NCBI GenBank assembly: GCA_904394685.1
Contig: CAJFNK010000016.1
Span: forward strand, 1-45,824
DNA length: 45,824 nucleotides
Reading direction: 5' to 3'
Source of the DNA: Candidatus Heritagella gallinarum
GTDB taxonomy: Bacteria > Bacillota > Clostridia > Oscillospirales > Acutalibacteraceae
Within the stretch, counting starts at the first letter, position 1. Each line of letters opens with the position of its first letter. The notes beneath the pieces were generated by a model. That model had not been told where the DNA came from and did not search any database. It saw only the letters and a program-made list of their open reading frames with translations. A program made the position numbers and the translations under genes. Of this stretch, positions 21,428-29,377 are shown piece by piece.

Positions 21428-22093
21428 GTGAAACAGACGATCAAATGCCGGCTGGGGGGCGTGCTGGCCGCCGCCTGCCTGCTGCTACTCTCCGGCTGCC
21501 ATCAGGATACCTTTGACGCCGGGGCTTATATGACTTCTGTGGTGGATTCCCTCTATCAGGGGGAGCATGAAGAATATCAGGAGTTTGTGGAGATCTCGGA
21601 GGAGGAGGCAGAGAAAGCCTATTTGGAGCAGCTGCGCTCCGAAGCCCTTTATTTTGGCGAACGGTTTGGCTTTACCCAGACCGACCGCACCTTATACCGC
21701 ACCATGGCGTTTTACCGGGCGCTGTATCAACGCAGCCAATATCAGGTCACCTCGGTAGAAAATGATAATGAAACGCTGAAACTGGTGATGGAAATTGAAC
21801 CGATTGATCTTTTTGTAAAGCACAAGGAAGAGATTGAACAGAGGGTATTACATTTTACCACCCGGATTACCGAAGGGGAGTTTGCGGGACAGTCTCAGGA
21901 GAAGATCGACTGCCAGTATTGCGACTATCTGCTGGATTATCTGGAAAAGCAGCTGGACACTTCGGGCTGGGGAGAACCGCAGACGATTACCGTACACATG
22001 GAAAAAAATCAGGGCGCCTATGTGATTCAGGAAGAAGATTTAAAGCTGATCGACCAGACATTGGTGCAATATGATTCAGCGGATACCAAATGA
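21428..22093 (+). CDS. Small lipoprotein of unknown function
   Basis: The protein has 221 residues. A lipoprotein signal ends in LLLLSGC, with the acylated Cys at 24, so it should sit on the outer face of the membrane. The rest is acidic and mixed helix/strand, with DAGAYMTSVVDSLYQGEHEEYQ after the signal, a stretch seen in several clostridial lipoproteins that lack an assigned role. The start is GTG with GGGAGG nine bases before it. It follows the ymdB-type gene closely and probably shares its transcript. I do not recognise a named family. Confidence 0.85.
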   Translation: MKQTIKCRLGGVLAAACLLLLSGCHQDTFDAGAYMTSVVDSLYQGEHEEYQEFVEISEEEAEKAYLEQLRSEALYFGERFGFTQTDRTLYRTMAFYRALYQRSQYQVTSVENDNETLKLVMEIEPIDLFVKHKEEIEQRVLHFTTRITEGEFAGQSQEKIDCQYCDYLLDYLEKQLDTSGWGEPQTITVHMEKNQGAYVIQEEDLKLIDQTLVQYDSADTK

Positions 22094-22163
22094 TGGTTTG
22101 TAAATCCAACTGGCAGTTTTTACTGCATGAATAGTGCTATTGGATCAAAGCGTGAAATAAGAG

Positions 22164-22201
22164 AAGGAGTGCCGTCCATTCGCAGGATGGCACTCCTTTT
22201 T
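22164..22201. terminator. Bidirectional terminator between the lipoprotein gene and nahK
   Basis: AAGGAGTGCC.TCC pairs with GGA.GGCACTCCTT around ATTCGCA, followed by TTTTT. It lies between convergent genes. Confidence 0.85.
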
Positions 22202-22204
22202 AGT

Positions 22205-23305
22205 TTAAAATGAGGCAACGATCTCCTTCATCGCTTCCCAGTTAGCTTCCATATCTGAAACCAGCTTGAACTGGGTGCGGCAGCGATCCAGGTTCTGCCC
22301 TTCACGCTGGGTAGCAAAATAATGGTCGCCCTCCAGATAATCGGTTAAAAAGCGCATGCCACATTCCAGCGTCATCAATTTGGCGCCCCAGGGAAGAGAT
22401 TCCATTTCGGCCTGTGTCAGCGCATGGTTTGCGCCCTCCAGAAAACCTCTGGTGTACACCCGGAACAGTTCCAAATCAAATTCCACTTTGGAAAGGTCAG
22501 GCTCATCTTCGGCACAATGATTGGCTCCAAAGCGGATGGAATCGCCAAAATCGTTGCACGCCAGCCCCGGCATCACAGTATCAAGATCAATGACACAGAT
22601 GGCTTCCAGTGTGTCGGCATCCATCAAAACATTGTTGAGCTTGGTATCATTGTGTGTAACACGCAAGGGGAGCCGCCCTTCACGAAGTGCTCGCAGGCAA
22701 ACGCCGCAGTCCTCTTTTCGCATTCTGGCAAATTCCAGTTCTGCTTTTACAGAGGAAGCACGGCCAAGAGGGTCTTCCTCTGCCGCTCTCATCAGGTTCT
22801 CATAGCGATTTTCGGTGTCGTGGAATCTGGAAATCGTTTCAAAAAGTGTGTCTGCGGGATAATCCCTCAAAAGATACTGGAATTTTCCAAAGGCTCTGGC
22901 AGATGCTTCAAACAGTTCCGGTGTTTCGGCGCTTTGCAGGCAAACGGTGTTTTCGATAAATAATAAAATACGCCAGGCTTCTTCCCTCTCATCGATACAA
23001 AAGCTACGCCCGTTGCGGGTGGGAAGTATGGTAATGGTTTCCCGATCGGGATTTCCTCCGGACTGAATGATTTTTTTACGAAGATATTCAGTGACGCTTA
23101 CTACATTGGCCATCAATTGATCGGGATATTTGAAGGCGGTCGAACTTATCTTTTGCAGGATATACCGATGTGGGTCAGTTTCTGAACCAATGGTGATACA
23201 AAAAGTGGAATTAATATGCCCCTGCCCAAAGGGCTTTACGGAGAGGATTTTTCCGTCCAGATCCCATTGTTCCAGAATTCTGTGCAGGTTCATTTCGTCT
23301 ATCAT
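22205..23305 (-). CDS. nahK: N-acetylhexosamine 1-kinase (NahK/LnpB-like)
   Basis: This 366-residue kinase of the aminoglycoside-phosphotransferase fold closely resembles bifidobacterial NahK, which phosphorylates GlcNAc or GalNAc at C1 in the lacto-N-biose/galacto-N-biose pathway. Shared stretches include GQGHINSTF near the N-terminus, the catalytic LRVTHNDTKLNN, the metal-binding VIDLDTVMPG, FGDSIRFGA, and MECGMRFL-like TLECGMRFLTDYLEGD. The product of the GH112 enzyme upstream on the same strand (free GlcNAc or GalNAc) is its expected substrate. GGAGG lies seven bases before the ATG. A MITE-like repeat and the GH112 terminator separate the two genes, so they are probably not one transcript. 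Confidence 0.88.
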   Translation of the reverse strand: MIDEMNLHRILEQWDLDGKILSVKPFGQGHINSTFCITIGSETDPHRYILQKISSTAFKYPDQLMANVVSVTEYLRKKIIQSGGNPDRETITILPTRNGRSFCIDEREEAWRILLFIENTVCLQSAETPELFEASARAFGKFQYLLRDYPADTLFETISRFHDTENRYENLMRAAEEDPLGRASSVKAELEFARMRKEDCGVCLRALREGRLPLRVTHNDTKLNNVLMDADTLEAICVIDLDTVMPGLACNDFGDSIRFGANHCAEDEPDLSKVEFDLELFRVYTRGFLEGANHALTQAEMESLPWGAKLMTLECGMRFLTDYLEGDHYFATQREGQNLDRCRTQFKLVSDMEANWEAMKEIVASF

Positions 23306-23337
23306 TCTATTTCCTCCAAATTTCCGGTAACGGTTTT

Positions 23338-23493
23338 AGGGGCTCTGAAAAGTCGAAATCATCATTCTTTTCCTACGAATATCATAAAATGATGTCGTAC
23401 AACGACAGCTACTGCGTGAAAAAATGTTTTTGCCTTGTATCTGCCGGTTGCTTGCGGAAAATCTGTCAATTTCTTTGTTTTCAGAAACGCCCT
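23338..23493 (+). repeat. MITE-like repeat, copy C
   Basis: This 156-bp copy is in the same orientation as copy B. The left end is AGGGGCTCTGAAAAG and the right end TTTTCAGAAACGCCCT. It keeps the inner ATAAAATGATGTCGTAC segment and the TGTTTTTGCCTTGTATCTG core. The flanks add further inverted pairing (AACGGTTTT on the left, GAGAACCGTT on the right). Confidence 0.87.
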
Positions 23494-23676
23494 GAGAACC
23501 GTTCCAAAAAGCTATTTATTATAGATGATACCTGATTCTAAAGCTTTCGTAAAGTCTTTGTGTAAAATTTGTGGTGTTGAAATATAGATTCCATTTATTA
23601 GGACAAAATCTTGTCTGTATCAACCTGAATAACCATGGGTATTCTAACCGATCAATGTTTATTGACAAGCTGAAAT

Positions 23677-23714
23677 AAAAAATCCAAAGTGTTAGAAAAC
23701 ACTTTGGATTTTTC
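23677..23714 (-). terminator. Terminator of the GH112 gene
   Basis: AAAAATCCAAAGTGTT pairs with AACACTTTGGATTTTT around AGAA. It lies 44 bases past the GH112 stop codon. Confidence 0.92.
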
Positions 23715-23757
23715 ATTTACCATTACTACTTCCTACAATTTTAGTATTTTGCCAGTT

Positions 23758-25923
23758 TTATATCTGATACCATTTAATCTCGTTGGCTTCCAATTCCAGG
23801 GGGAAGCTGTTTCCATCCCCAGTATATACTACGGTGCTCTGCGGCTCATAGGTATTATTCACGACGCAGTATTTTCCGTTTTTCACATAGGCATGGACTT
23901 CCACATTGAAATTGGAGGAGAACCAGCGATGCAGATCATTTTCTGCATGGCTTGCCCACAAAACAGAACGGTGAAGGATCCGGTTGTTTTCAAAGGTATA
24001 GGGAAGCCCGCTGATATACACGGCACGTCCCTTGCCAAACTCATGGACCGCCATCTGCACTTCTTTTTCACGCTGCACCAGAATCGTGGTATCCTCCAAA
24101 GCATAGATGCTCTTTTTGCCTTCGCCAAAGTTCACCGGGCCGGTGCAGTCTTCCAGGATAAAGTGTTCATGTTCCTCCCAGTTGTACTTATCATAATTCA
24201 GGGTAAAGCCAGTCTCTTTTTCTACTCCCAACACCCCGGCCAGCTGGAGGAAACGGCCCTGATATTGGTGGCCCGAAGGCTCGCCTACACCAATAAAGCC
24301 GCCGCCATTATATACAAACTTCTTTACCGCCGAAATAATCTCCGGATCTTCCCACACAGCGCCGCCGGTATGGGCAGTATCTGCATCTCCCACGTTGATG
24401 AGTACATCAATGTCGTCCAGAATCTCCGGGTTTTCCCGGATATCCTCAAAGCTGATAAACTTCACATCATAGGGCGCACCGGAAAGAGCCTCAATCACCC
24501 CGGCATAGCTGTAATTCTGCTTCTGGTAGAGGGCATGATGTACCATATGGCAGCCCCAGGAACGCATTTTGCCCCAGCAGTTCAGCACGGCTACCCGCCG
24601 CACACAATACGGGGTCGTGCCACGGATATTCTCATACAAGGTACGGAACTCGTTGCAGACGCTCTCTATGTATTCGATAAAGTCCGGGAACTCCATGGCC
24701 AGCTTCAAATATCCGCCGTATCCGATACGGTCAATGGGCTTGCGCAGGATTGCACGACGGGCTGTCACCCAGTTTTCTTTGGCCTCTTTTACCGGGTCTC
24801 CCCCCTCGTGGAAGGTATCCGGGAAGAAATAGGGCAAAAAGCGCCCTTCGGTATATTTTACGCCGGGGATATCGCTGATAAGACGCAGGGTAGAACCGTT
24901 GCCCACGCTTCCCACCACGGCATCCAGCCCGATGGTGGAAAATTCCTCCATAAATGGCTCGGTGCCGATCCAGTGGTCTCCCAGGAACATCATAGCCTCA
25001 CAGCCACATTCATGGGTGATATCCACCATTTCCTTGGCCAGTTTAGCCACTTCCCGGCGCTGGAATGCCTGAAAATCACGATATTCTTTGGAAGGCACCC
25101 GGTACTGGTTGTTGTAGTAGCCCTGGTCGATGATATATTCCGGCCGGAAGGGGTAGCCCACTTCCTTTTCAAACTGTTCCAGAATATAGGGGCTGACAGA
25201 GGCGGAGTATCCATACCAATCCACAAACTTTTCCCGGTTCAGCTCGTCAAAAATCAGAGTGAACTGATGGAAGAAGGTGGTATACCGGATTACATTGACA
25301 TAGGGGTGGTCAGCAATAAATTTCCGCAGCCGCTTCATCGTAAAAGCGTGGGTCTTGGGCTGGCGCACATCAAAGGTGATCTGGTGCTCTACCCCCTGCC
25401 AGTCGTTGACCACGGTATTGTACATATGTACCGGGTCCCAAATCAGATAGGCCAGAAAGCTCACTGTATAATCATGGAAAGGAACCGTGTCATGAATTAC
25501 CACCGCATCCCGCTCCTCCAGCACCTCCCAGTGCTCCGGCGACACTACTTCACCGGTAGTACGGTCAATAACCTCCCACCATCTCTGGCAGTCCTTGCGG
25601 TTCAGCTGGAACAGGTCTTTGGCCAGCCCCTTCATCAACGGGATTTCCAGCGTGTTCTCTGTGGCGGTATAAAACCCGGTCATGATATAACACTGCTGTA
25701 CCTCGTCCGGATTGGCTCTCGCCCAGTCGTTATCTTTACGGGTTGTGTAGTAGGTGGCGTAAATCTTCGCTCCCAGCTTGGTTAAATCTTCCGGGAACTC
25801 GGTTCCATCGCAATCACGAATGGCGTCTGCCCCCCAACGCTCATAGATTTCTTTTGTCTCTGGCACCACGTCCATATCGGTGGGGATGGTAACTCTGCCT
25901 TTTTCTGTATTCTTCACCATCAT
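23758..25923 (-). CDS. lnpA: 1,3-beta-galactosyl-N-acetylhexosamine phosphorylase, GH112
   Basis: This 721-residue enzyme is a GH112 phosphorylase. Family members split lacto-N-biose or galacto-N-biose with phosphate into galactose 1-phosphate and GlcNAc or GalNAc; some members prefer beta-1,4-galactosyl-rhamnose. Matching stretches to bifidobacterial LnpA include RWWEVIDRTTGEVV-like sequence near 160, SFLAYLIWDPVHMYN, MMFLGDHWIGTEPF with the likely acid Asp316, and GVKYTEGRFLPYFFPDTF. The C-terminal part has GVGEPSGHQYQGRFLQLA and GRAVYISGLPY. No signal peptide is seen, so it acts in the cytoplasm on an imported disaccharide. The kinase gene nearby favours an acetylhexosamine rather than rhamnose substrate. 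An SGNH hydrolase gene lies 24 bases upstream on the same strand. Confidence 0.94.
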   Translation of the reverse strand: MMVKNTEKGRVTIPTDMDVVPETKEIYERWGADAIRDCDGTEFPEDLTKLGAKIYATYYTTRKDNDWARANPDEVQQCYIMTGFYTATENTLEIPLMKGLAKDLFQLNRKDCQRWWEVIDRTTGEVVSPEHWEVLEERDAVVIHDTVPFHDYTVSFLAYLIWDPVHMYNTVVNDWQGVEHQITFDVRQPKTHAFTMKRLRKFIADHPYVNVIRYTTFFHQFTLIFDELNREKFVDWYGYSASVSPYILEQFEKEVGYPFRPEYIIDQGYYNNQYRVPSKEYRDFQAFQRREVAKLAKEMVDITHECGCEAMMFLGDHWIGTEPFMEEFSTIGLDAVVGSVGNGSTLRLISDIPGVKYTEGRFLPYFFPDTFHEGGDPVKEAKENWVTARRAILRKPIDRIGYGGYLKLAMEFPDFIEYIESVCNEFRTLYENIRGTTPYCVRRVAVLNCWGKMRSWGCHMVHHALYQKQNYSYAGVIEALSGAPYDVKFISFEDIRENPEILDDIDVLINVGDADTAHTGGAVWEDPEIISAVKKFVYNGGGFIGVGEPSGHQYQGRFLQLAGVLGVEKETGFTLNYDKYNWEEHEHFILEDCTGPVNFGEGKKSIYALEDTTILVQREKEVQMAVHEFGKGRAVYISGLPYTFENNRILHRSVLWASHAENDLHRWFSSNFNVEVHAYVKNGKYCVVNNTYEPQSTVVYTGDGNSFPLELEANEIKWYQI

Positions 25924-25947
25924 TGTTTTCTCCTTGTATTATAAATT

Positions 25948-26667
25948 TTATAGCTGCAATCCGATCTCAGCCAGCTTCTGACACAAGATCTCTTTCATGA
26001 TTGCATAACCTTTTGAATTTGGATGCAATCCTTCGTGCGTTAACCCTGGGGTCATAAGAGCCCCGTCAGATACTTCTGACACAGAATCTTTGTCAATCAT
26101 CGCTGTATAGTAATCAACATACAGCAAACCTTTTTCCTGACATCTTCTCTGCAAGTATTGATTTACTCTGTGGATATACTTCAGCCTCTTTCCATCCTCT
26201 CCCTGATACACTTTTTCTACCGGAAGGATAGAACAGATAGCCAATTTCACATTCGTTTTTTCTGACAAACTGATTATCTCATCAAAATACGAAGTCACCC
26301 TCGCAACAAGGCTTTCTAAAGATTCGCCCATGCGCTGAAGCGGTGGGTTATAGTCCAAATTCCAACTGTCATTAATGCCGCCAAGCAACACACAACATCT
26401 GGGTTGCAGCTGTAAGACATCTGCCGAAAAGCGCTTGGAAATATACTGCATTTCGTCTCCGCTGATTCCACGGTTTACAAGCCGTAATCCTGTACTCTCA
26501 AAACAAACAGGCAGTTCCCATAATTGCGTGATTGAGTCCCCTATAAAGATAAAATCCGGCTTTTTTCCAGAATCCAGAACCAGTTGGTTGCGCCAGTCAA
26601 ACTCTCCACGTCTGGAATCTGCACACACCGTTTTTCCAAAATAACCCGGCGATATAGCTTGATTCAT
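25948..26667 (-). CDS. SGNH/GDSL-family hydrolase, probable carbohydrate esterase
   Basis: The protein has 239 residues and shows the SGNH blocks: FIGDSITQ with Ser45, NRGISGDEM (Gly), GGINDSW (Asn), and THEGLHPNSKGY with His215. The residue three before the His is Glu212, where most family members have Asp. No signal peptide is seen, so it works inside the cell. It is the first gene of the operon with the GH112 phosphorylase 24 bases downstream, so removal of acetyl groups from imported mucin or milk oligosaccharide fragments is a reasonable guess. GAGGGG lies before the ATG. Confidence 0.85.
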   Translation of the reverse strand: MNQAISPGYFGKTVCADSRRGEFDWRNQLVLDSGKKPDFIFIGDSITQLWELPVCFESTGLRLVNRGISGDEMQYISKRFSADVLQLQPRCCVLLGGINDSWNLDYNPPLQRMGESLESLVARVTSYFDEIISLSEKTNVKLAICSILPVEKVYQGEDGKRLKYIHRVNQYLQRRCQEKGLLYVDYYTAMIDKDSVSEVSDGALMTPGLTHEGLHPNSKGYAIMKEILCQKLAEIGLQL

Positions 26668-26774
26668 AGTTTCCCCTCTTTTCCAGAATAAAAGAACCTT
26701 AATGTTCCTGATTCATTGAAATTAATTGTTTGAATAAGTATATTATTTATTTTCCCATTCCGGCAATCGATTGA

Positions 26775-26867
26775 CAACAACAAAAAGTATGGATTTTCTC
26801 TGTTTTTTTAACAACCCCACCATTTTCCATTCTCTAAAAAATAACAATCCTCTCTAAAAAATAACAA
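26775..26867 (-). promoter_or_regulatory. TAGAGAA triple-repeat control module upstream of the SGNH-GH112 operon
   Basis: Read on the minus strand, TTGTTATTTTTTAGAGAG (ending at 26850) is followed by TTGTTATTTTTTAGAGAA (20 bases on), then GTTGTTAAAAAAACAGAGAA (34 bases on), and nine bases later TTTTTGTTGTTG. The same order and almost the same spacing occur at 31128-31218 before the giant surface protein. Direct repeats at two- and three-turn spacing upstream of a start suggest an activator binding on one face of the DNA. Confidence 0.7.
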
Positions 26868-27107
26868 TTTGCTTAAAATTAGCCTTTCTCTCATTTCATG
26901 CTGCTTTTTTGCCGGATTAACCCTGCTGCTATCAGCAGTATCATGTCTGAAAATACTGTTATGAAAAGAACAGCAGTATTGATACCAAAACTTTTATAAG
27001 AAAGAGCAGTTGTCATATTGTGGCTGCGACCCCGGACCAATAGAGGATTAAAACAACAGGACATAGCAACAATCAGGTAACAACAAAGTACATTTATAAC
27101 ATGATGC

Positions 27108-27155
27108 AAAAATTATGCAAATATTATTCAATTACGTTGAAAAAATTATGCAAAT
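27108..27155 (+). promoter_or_regulatory. Direct repeat AAAAATTATGCAAAT, two copies
   Basis: The 15-base sequence occurs at 27108-27122 and 27141-27155, 33 bases apart, about three helical turns. The second copy ends 16 bases before the -35 box of the lipoprotein/ABC promoter, a normal place for an activator site. Confidence 0.6.
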
Positions 27156-27170
27156 TTCGCAATACTGAAC

Positions 27171-27199
27171 TTGAACAGGTAAATTTTATATGATAAAAT
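27171..27199 (+). promoter_or_regulatory. Promoter of the lipoprotein/ABC exporter operon
   Basis: TTGAAC, a 17-base spacer and TAAAAT. The leader to the start codon is about 125 bases. Confidence 0.65.
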
Positions 27200-27328
27200 A
27201 ATAAATAATTTAACAAATATATACGTCTGCCTGTGCAAATAGGATAAAAAATGATGGGGATTTTTCATTCTCTGGCGGCCAGAAAATCTGTTTACCATAA
27301 TATGGTCAAATAAAGGAGGAATGTGTTT

Positions 27329-28513
27329 ATGAAAAAGGTACTGGCAATGGGGCTGGCAATATGCCTGTTGGTCGGCGTTTCCGGCTGCAAACGTGCCGGA
27401 ACGCAGATGGAGGCGGATAACTCGATCGATTTCGCCAATCAGCCTGCCCTGGAGGAAGAAATTATCGGCGGTGTGACCATCAACGCTGAGGTGCATGTCC
27501 CCGCCGCTTTTGAATCCGGTAAAGGCAACACCTATGAACATCTGCGGCTAATCGGTCTGGAGGAGACGCAAAAGCTGGAAGAGCTGTTTTTAAAAGATAA
27601 AAAAATCGTAGAGAAGCAGGAATCAAAGGAGCCGCCCTGTTTTAATTATTATATAGAAGCAGAAGGAGAAACGGAGCCGTTTATAGCGTTACATATTGAT
27701 AAGTATTATTGGGGAGTCTTTACCCCCTTTGGAAAGACCATTGAGAACAACGTATTGTATAGCTTTGCAAACGATCAGGCTCATGACATGCTTCCGGAGG
27801 AATACCTGCAGGATACCGATTTTTCGTTTGCCACCCGGCAGCAGGCCTTTGAGGAGATCCGCAAGACGCTGCAGCCGGCGGGGTCGGAGATTGCCGACGA
27901 GTATCAGTGCTATACTGTCCCACACACTCTATTGGCGGAGGAGGAAAAAAAGATGCTGGAGGACGAGGCTCTCATCAAGCTCCCGGAGGCTTTTGGGGAA
28001 TGGACAGAGGAACAGGACTGCTATTACTTTGAGCTGGCGGCAAGCATAGACGGGTATCCTGTCACCCGGTATGCCCACGGGGAGTCTGATGGGGAAGCTA
28101 CAAACGGAGAATATGTTTCCGGTTTTGCCAATGACGTAATTTATTCCAAAGACGGCATCATTCACTCCGCAATCAGAACCTTGTCTCAGGAGGAACCAAG
28201 CCAGTCCGGGCTGCCGCTGATTACGGCGGAGCAGGCGCTGGAAACGGTGAAGAAATATTATGAGGAGATGGGGAGCTCGATAAGCGCCTATGGAAAGGAT
28301 GAAATCCGGGGCGTATATCTGGAAATGCTGCCCCTGCGGCAGGATGGGAAGCTGGATTCCTACAAGCTGGTGCCCGCATGGCGCTTTGATGTTTGGGGCG
28401 TCAATCCGGCGGCGGTTGAGACGGATGGAACGGATATCTGGGAACAGCCGCCGCCACAGCAGCAGGAAAGGCCCCTGTTTATCAACGCCCTCACCGGCGA
28501 ACGGATTCGATAA
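27329..28513 (+). CDS. Lipoprotein of an ABC exporter operon, unknown function
   Basis: The protein has 394 residues with a lipoprotein signal ending in LVGVSGC (Cys20), so it is anchored outside the membrane. The mature part starts acidic and carries the stretch GGVTINAEVHVPAAF, followed by mixed alpha/beta sequence ending in LFINALTGERIR. It resembles clostridial lipoproteins found beside ABC-2 exporters (DUF6034-like, from memory). The ATG at 27329 has AAAGGAGG eight bases before it. The next gene starts 12 bases after its stop. It may sense or bind the molecule handled by the exporter. Confidence 0.82.
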   Translation: MKKVLAMGLAICLLVGVSGCKRAGTQMEADNSIDFANQPALEEEIIGGVTINAEVHVPAAFESGKGNTYEHLRLIGLEETQKLEELFLKDKKIVEKQESKEPPCFNYYIEAEGETEPFIALHIDKYYWGVFTPFGKTIENNVLYSFANDQAHDMLPEEYLQDTDFSFATRQQAFEEIRKTLQPAGSEIADEYQCYTVPHTLLAEEEKKMLEDEALIKLPEAFGEWTEEQDCYYFELAASIDGYPVTRYAHGESDGEATNGEYVSGFANDVIYSKDGIIHSAIRTLSQEEPSQSGLPLITAEQALETVKKYYEEMGSSISAYGKDEIRGVYLEMLPLRQDGKLDSYKLVPAWRFDVWGVNPAAVETDGTDIWEQPPPQQQERPLFINALTGERIR

Positions 28514-28525
28514 GGAGGGAAAAGG

Positions 28526-29377
28526 ATGAAACGCTTTTTTGGCTGCCTTGCGGGGGACTTGCACCGTGCGTTTGGCTCCTGGCTGTTCTTGCTGGCGGCG
28601 GTTGCTACCTGCGTGGCCTGTATTATCCCCCAGTGGGATTATTATTCTACGCAGCTTCATTATTTTGGATATTATGATTTTTGGGAACAAAATGAAATAT
28701 GTTCTTCGGGATTTTATGTCTTTATCTTTCCGGTGCTGGGCTGCCTTCCCTTTGCTTCCGCTTTTTGTACCGACTGGGGCAACCGTTATATCCGCTCCCT
28801 GTGTATTCGCACCGGCCCGGAAGTGTACAGCAGCAGCAAAATTATTGCCTGCTTTCTTTCCGGGGCAGGGGCGTCGTTTTTAGGACAGATGCTGTTTCTC
28901 CTAATGACGGTTCTTCTCACCGGCGGCAGAGTGGTATGTTTGATTGATACCACCCCTGAGGAAATTGCACAGAGTCTCGGACAGTATGCGGATTATGGGG
29001 GAGGTTTTTGCTCTTTGCTTACTGGCGGAACCATTGGCGGCGCCTGGCTGTTTATGATTCTAAATGACTTTGTACAGGCGCTCTATGCCGGAAGCATGGC
29101 GGCGCTGGCTTTAACGGTTTCCGCCTTTTTGCCCAATATTTTTGTCACCCTGTCTTCCCCTGTCATTCTGGTTCTGCTCAGTGAATGGATTATGATCTTT
29201 TTACATGCGCCCTATGAGCTTTATGTTGAGATTGTGGGAAACTGCAAAATCGGCGGGGCAGCCGTAGGCGGGCCGGCCACCTCGCTGCTGTATGATATCG
29301 GTTATTTTATCACCTTAACGTTCCTGTTCGGGATTTTGTTCACCCATCAAATCAAAAGGAGGCTGGACCGTGGGTAA
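28526..29377 (+). CDS. ABC-2-type permease-like membrane protein 1
   Basis: The protein has 283 residues and about six hydrophobic segments, beginning with a short cytoplasmic stretch MKRFFGCLAGDLHRAFGSW and a first helix at about 19-36. The pattern of an early helix, a loop, then grouped helices fits ABC-2 permeases, as does a following gene of identical length and an ATPase gene. AAGGAGG precedes the ATG. Its end overlaps the next start by eight bases, pointing to coupled translation. The cargo is unknown. Confidence 0.8.
   Translation: MKRFFGCLAGDLHRAFGSWLFLLAAVATCVACIIPQWDYYSTQLHYFGYYDFWEQNEICSSGFYVFIFPVLGCLPFASAFCTDWGNRYIRSLCIRTGPEVYSSSKIIACFLSGAGASFLGQMLFLLMTVLLTGGRVVCLIDTTPEEIAQSLGQYADYGGGFCSLLTGGTIGGAWLFMILNDFVQALYAGSMAALALTVSAFLPNIFVTLSSPVILVLLSEWIMIFLHAPYELYVEIVGNCKIGGAAVGGPATSLLYDIGYFITLTFLFGILFTHQIKRRLDRG

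Larger units (their letters stand above)
23306..23757. other. Intergenic region between nahK and the GH112 gene
   Basis: This 452-bp stretch holds the GH112 terminator, MITE-like copy C, and a possible nahK promoter on the minus strand upstream of the repeat. That promoter has a TATAAT at 23518-23523 with a poor -35, or TATCAT with TTTACG at 17-base spacing just before it. If so, the repeat lies in the nahK leader. No coding sequence is visible. Confidence 0.55.
26668..27328. other. Divergent intergenic region, 661 bp
   Basis: This AT-rich region separates the SGNH-GH112 operon (minus) from the lipoprotein/ABC operon (plus). It holds the TAGAGAA triple-repeat module nearer the minus-strand operon, and two AAAAATTATGCAAAT repeats and a promoter for the plus-strand operon. 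Two small palindromes, TCTGGCGGCCAGA (about 27275) and ACCATAATATGGT (27294-27306), lie in the leader before the lipoprotein gene. I see no convincing gene. Confidence 0.6.

Noticed and set aside
23689-25785. A 698-codon open frame opposite the GH112 gene
   Set aside because: It is antisense to a well-recognised enzyme, crosses its terminator, and shows no family features.
26891-27109. A 72-codon frame on the minus strand with hydrophobic stretches
   Set aside because: It has no ribosome binding site, is AT-rich, and overlaps the direct repeat 27108-27122 at its start; it looks like chance in a regulatory region.
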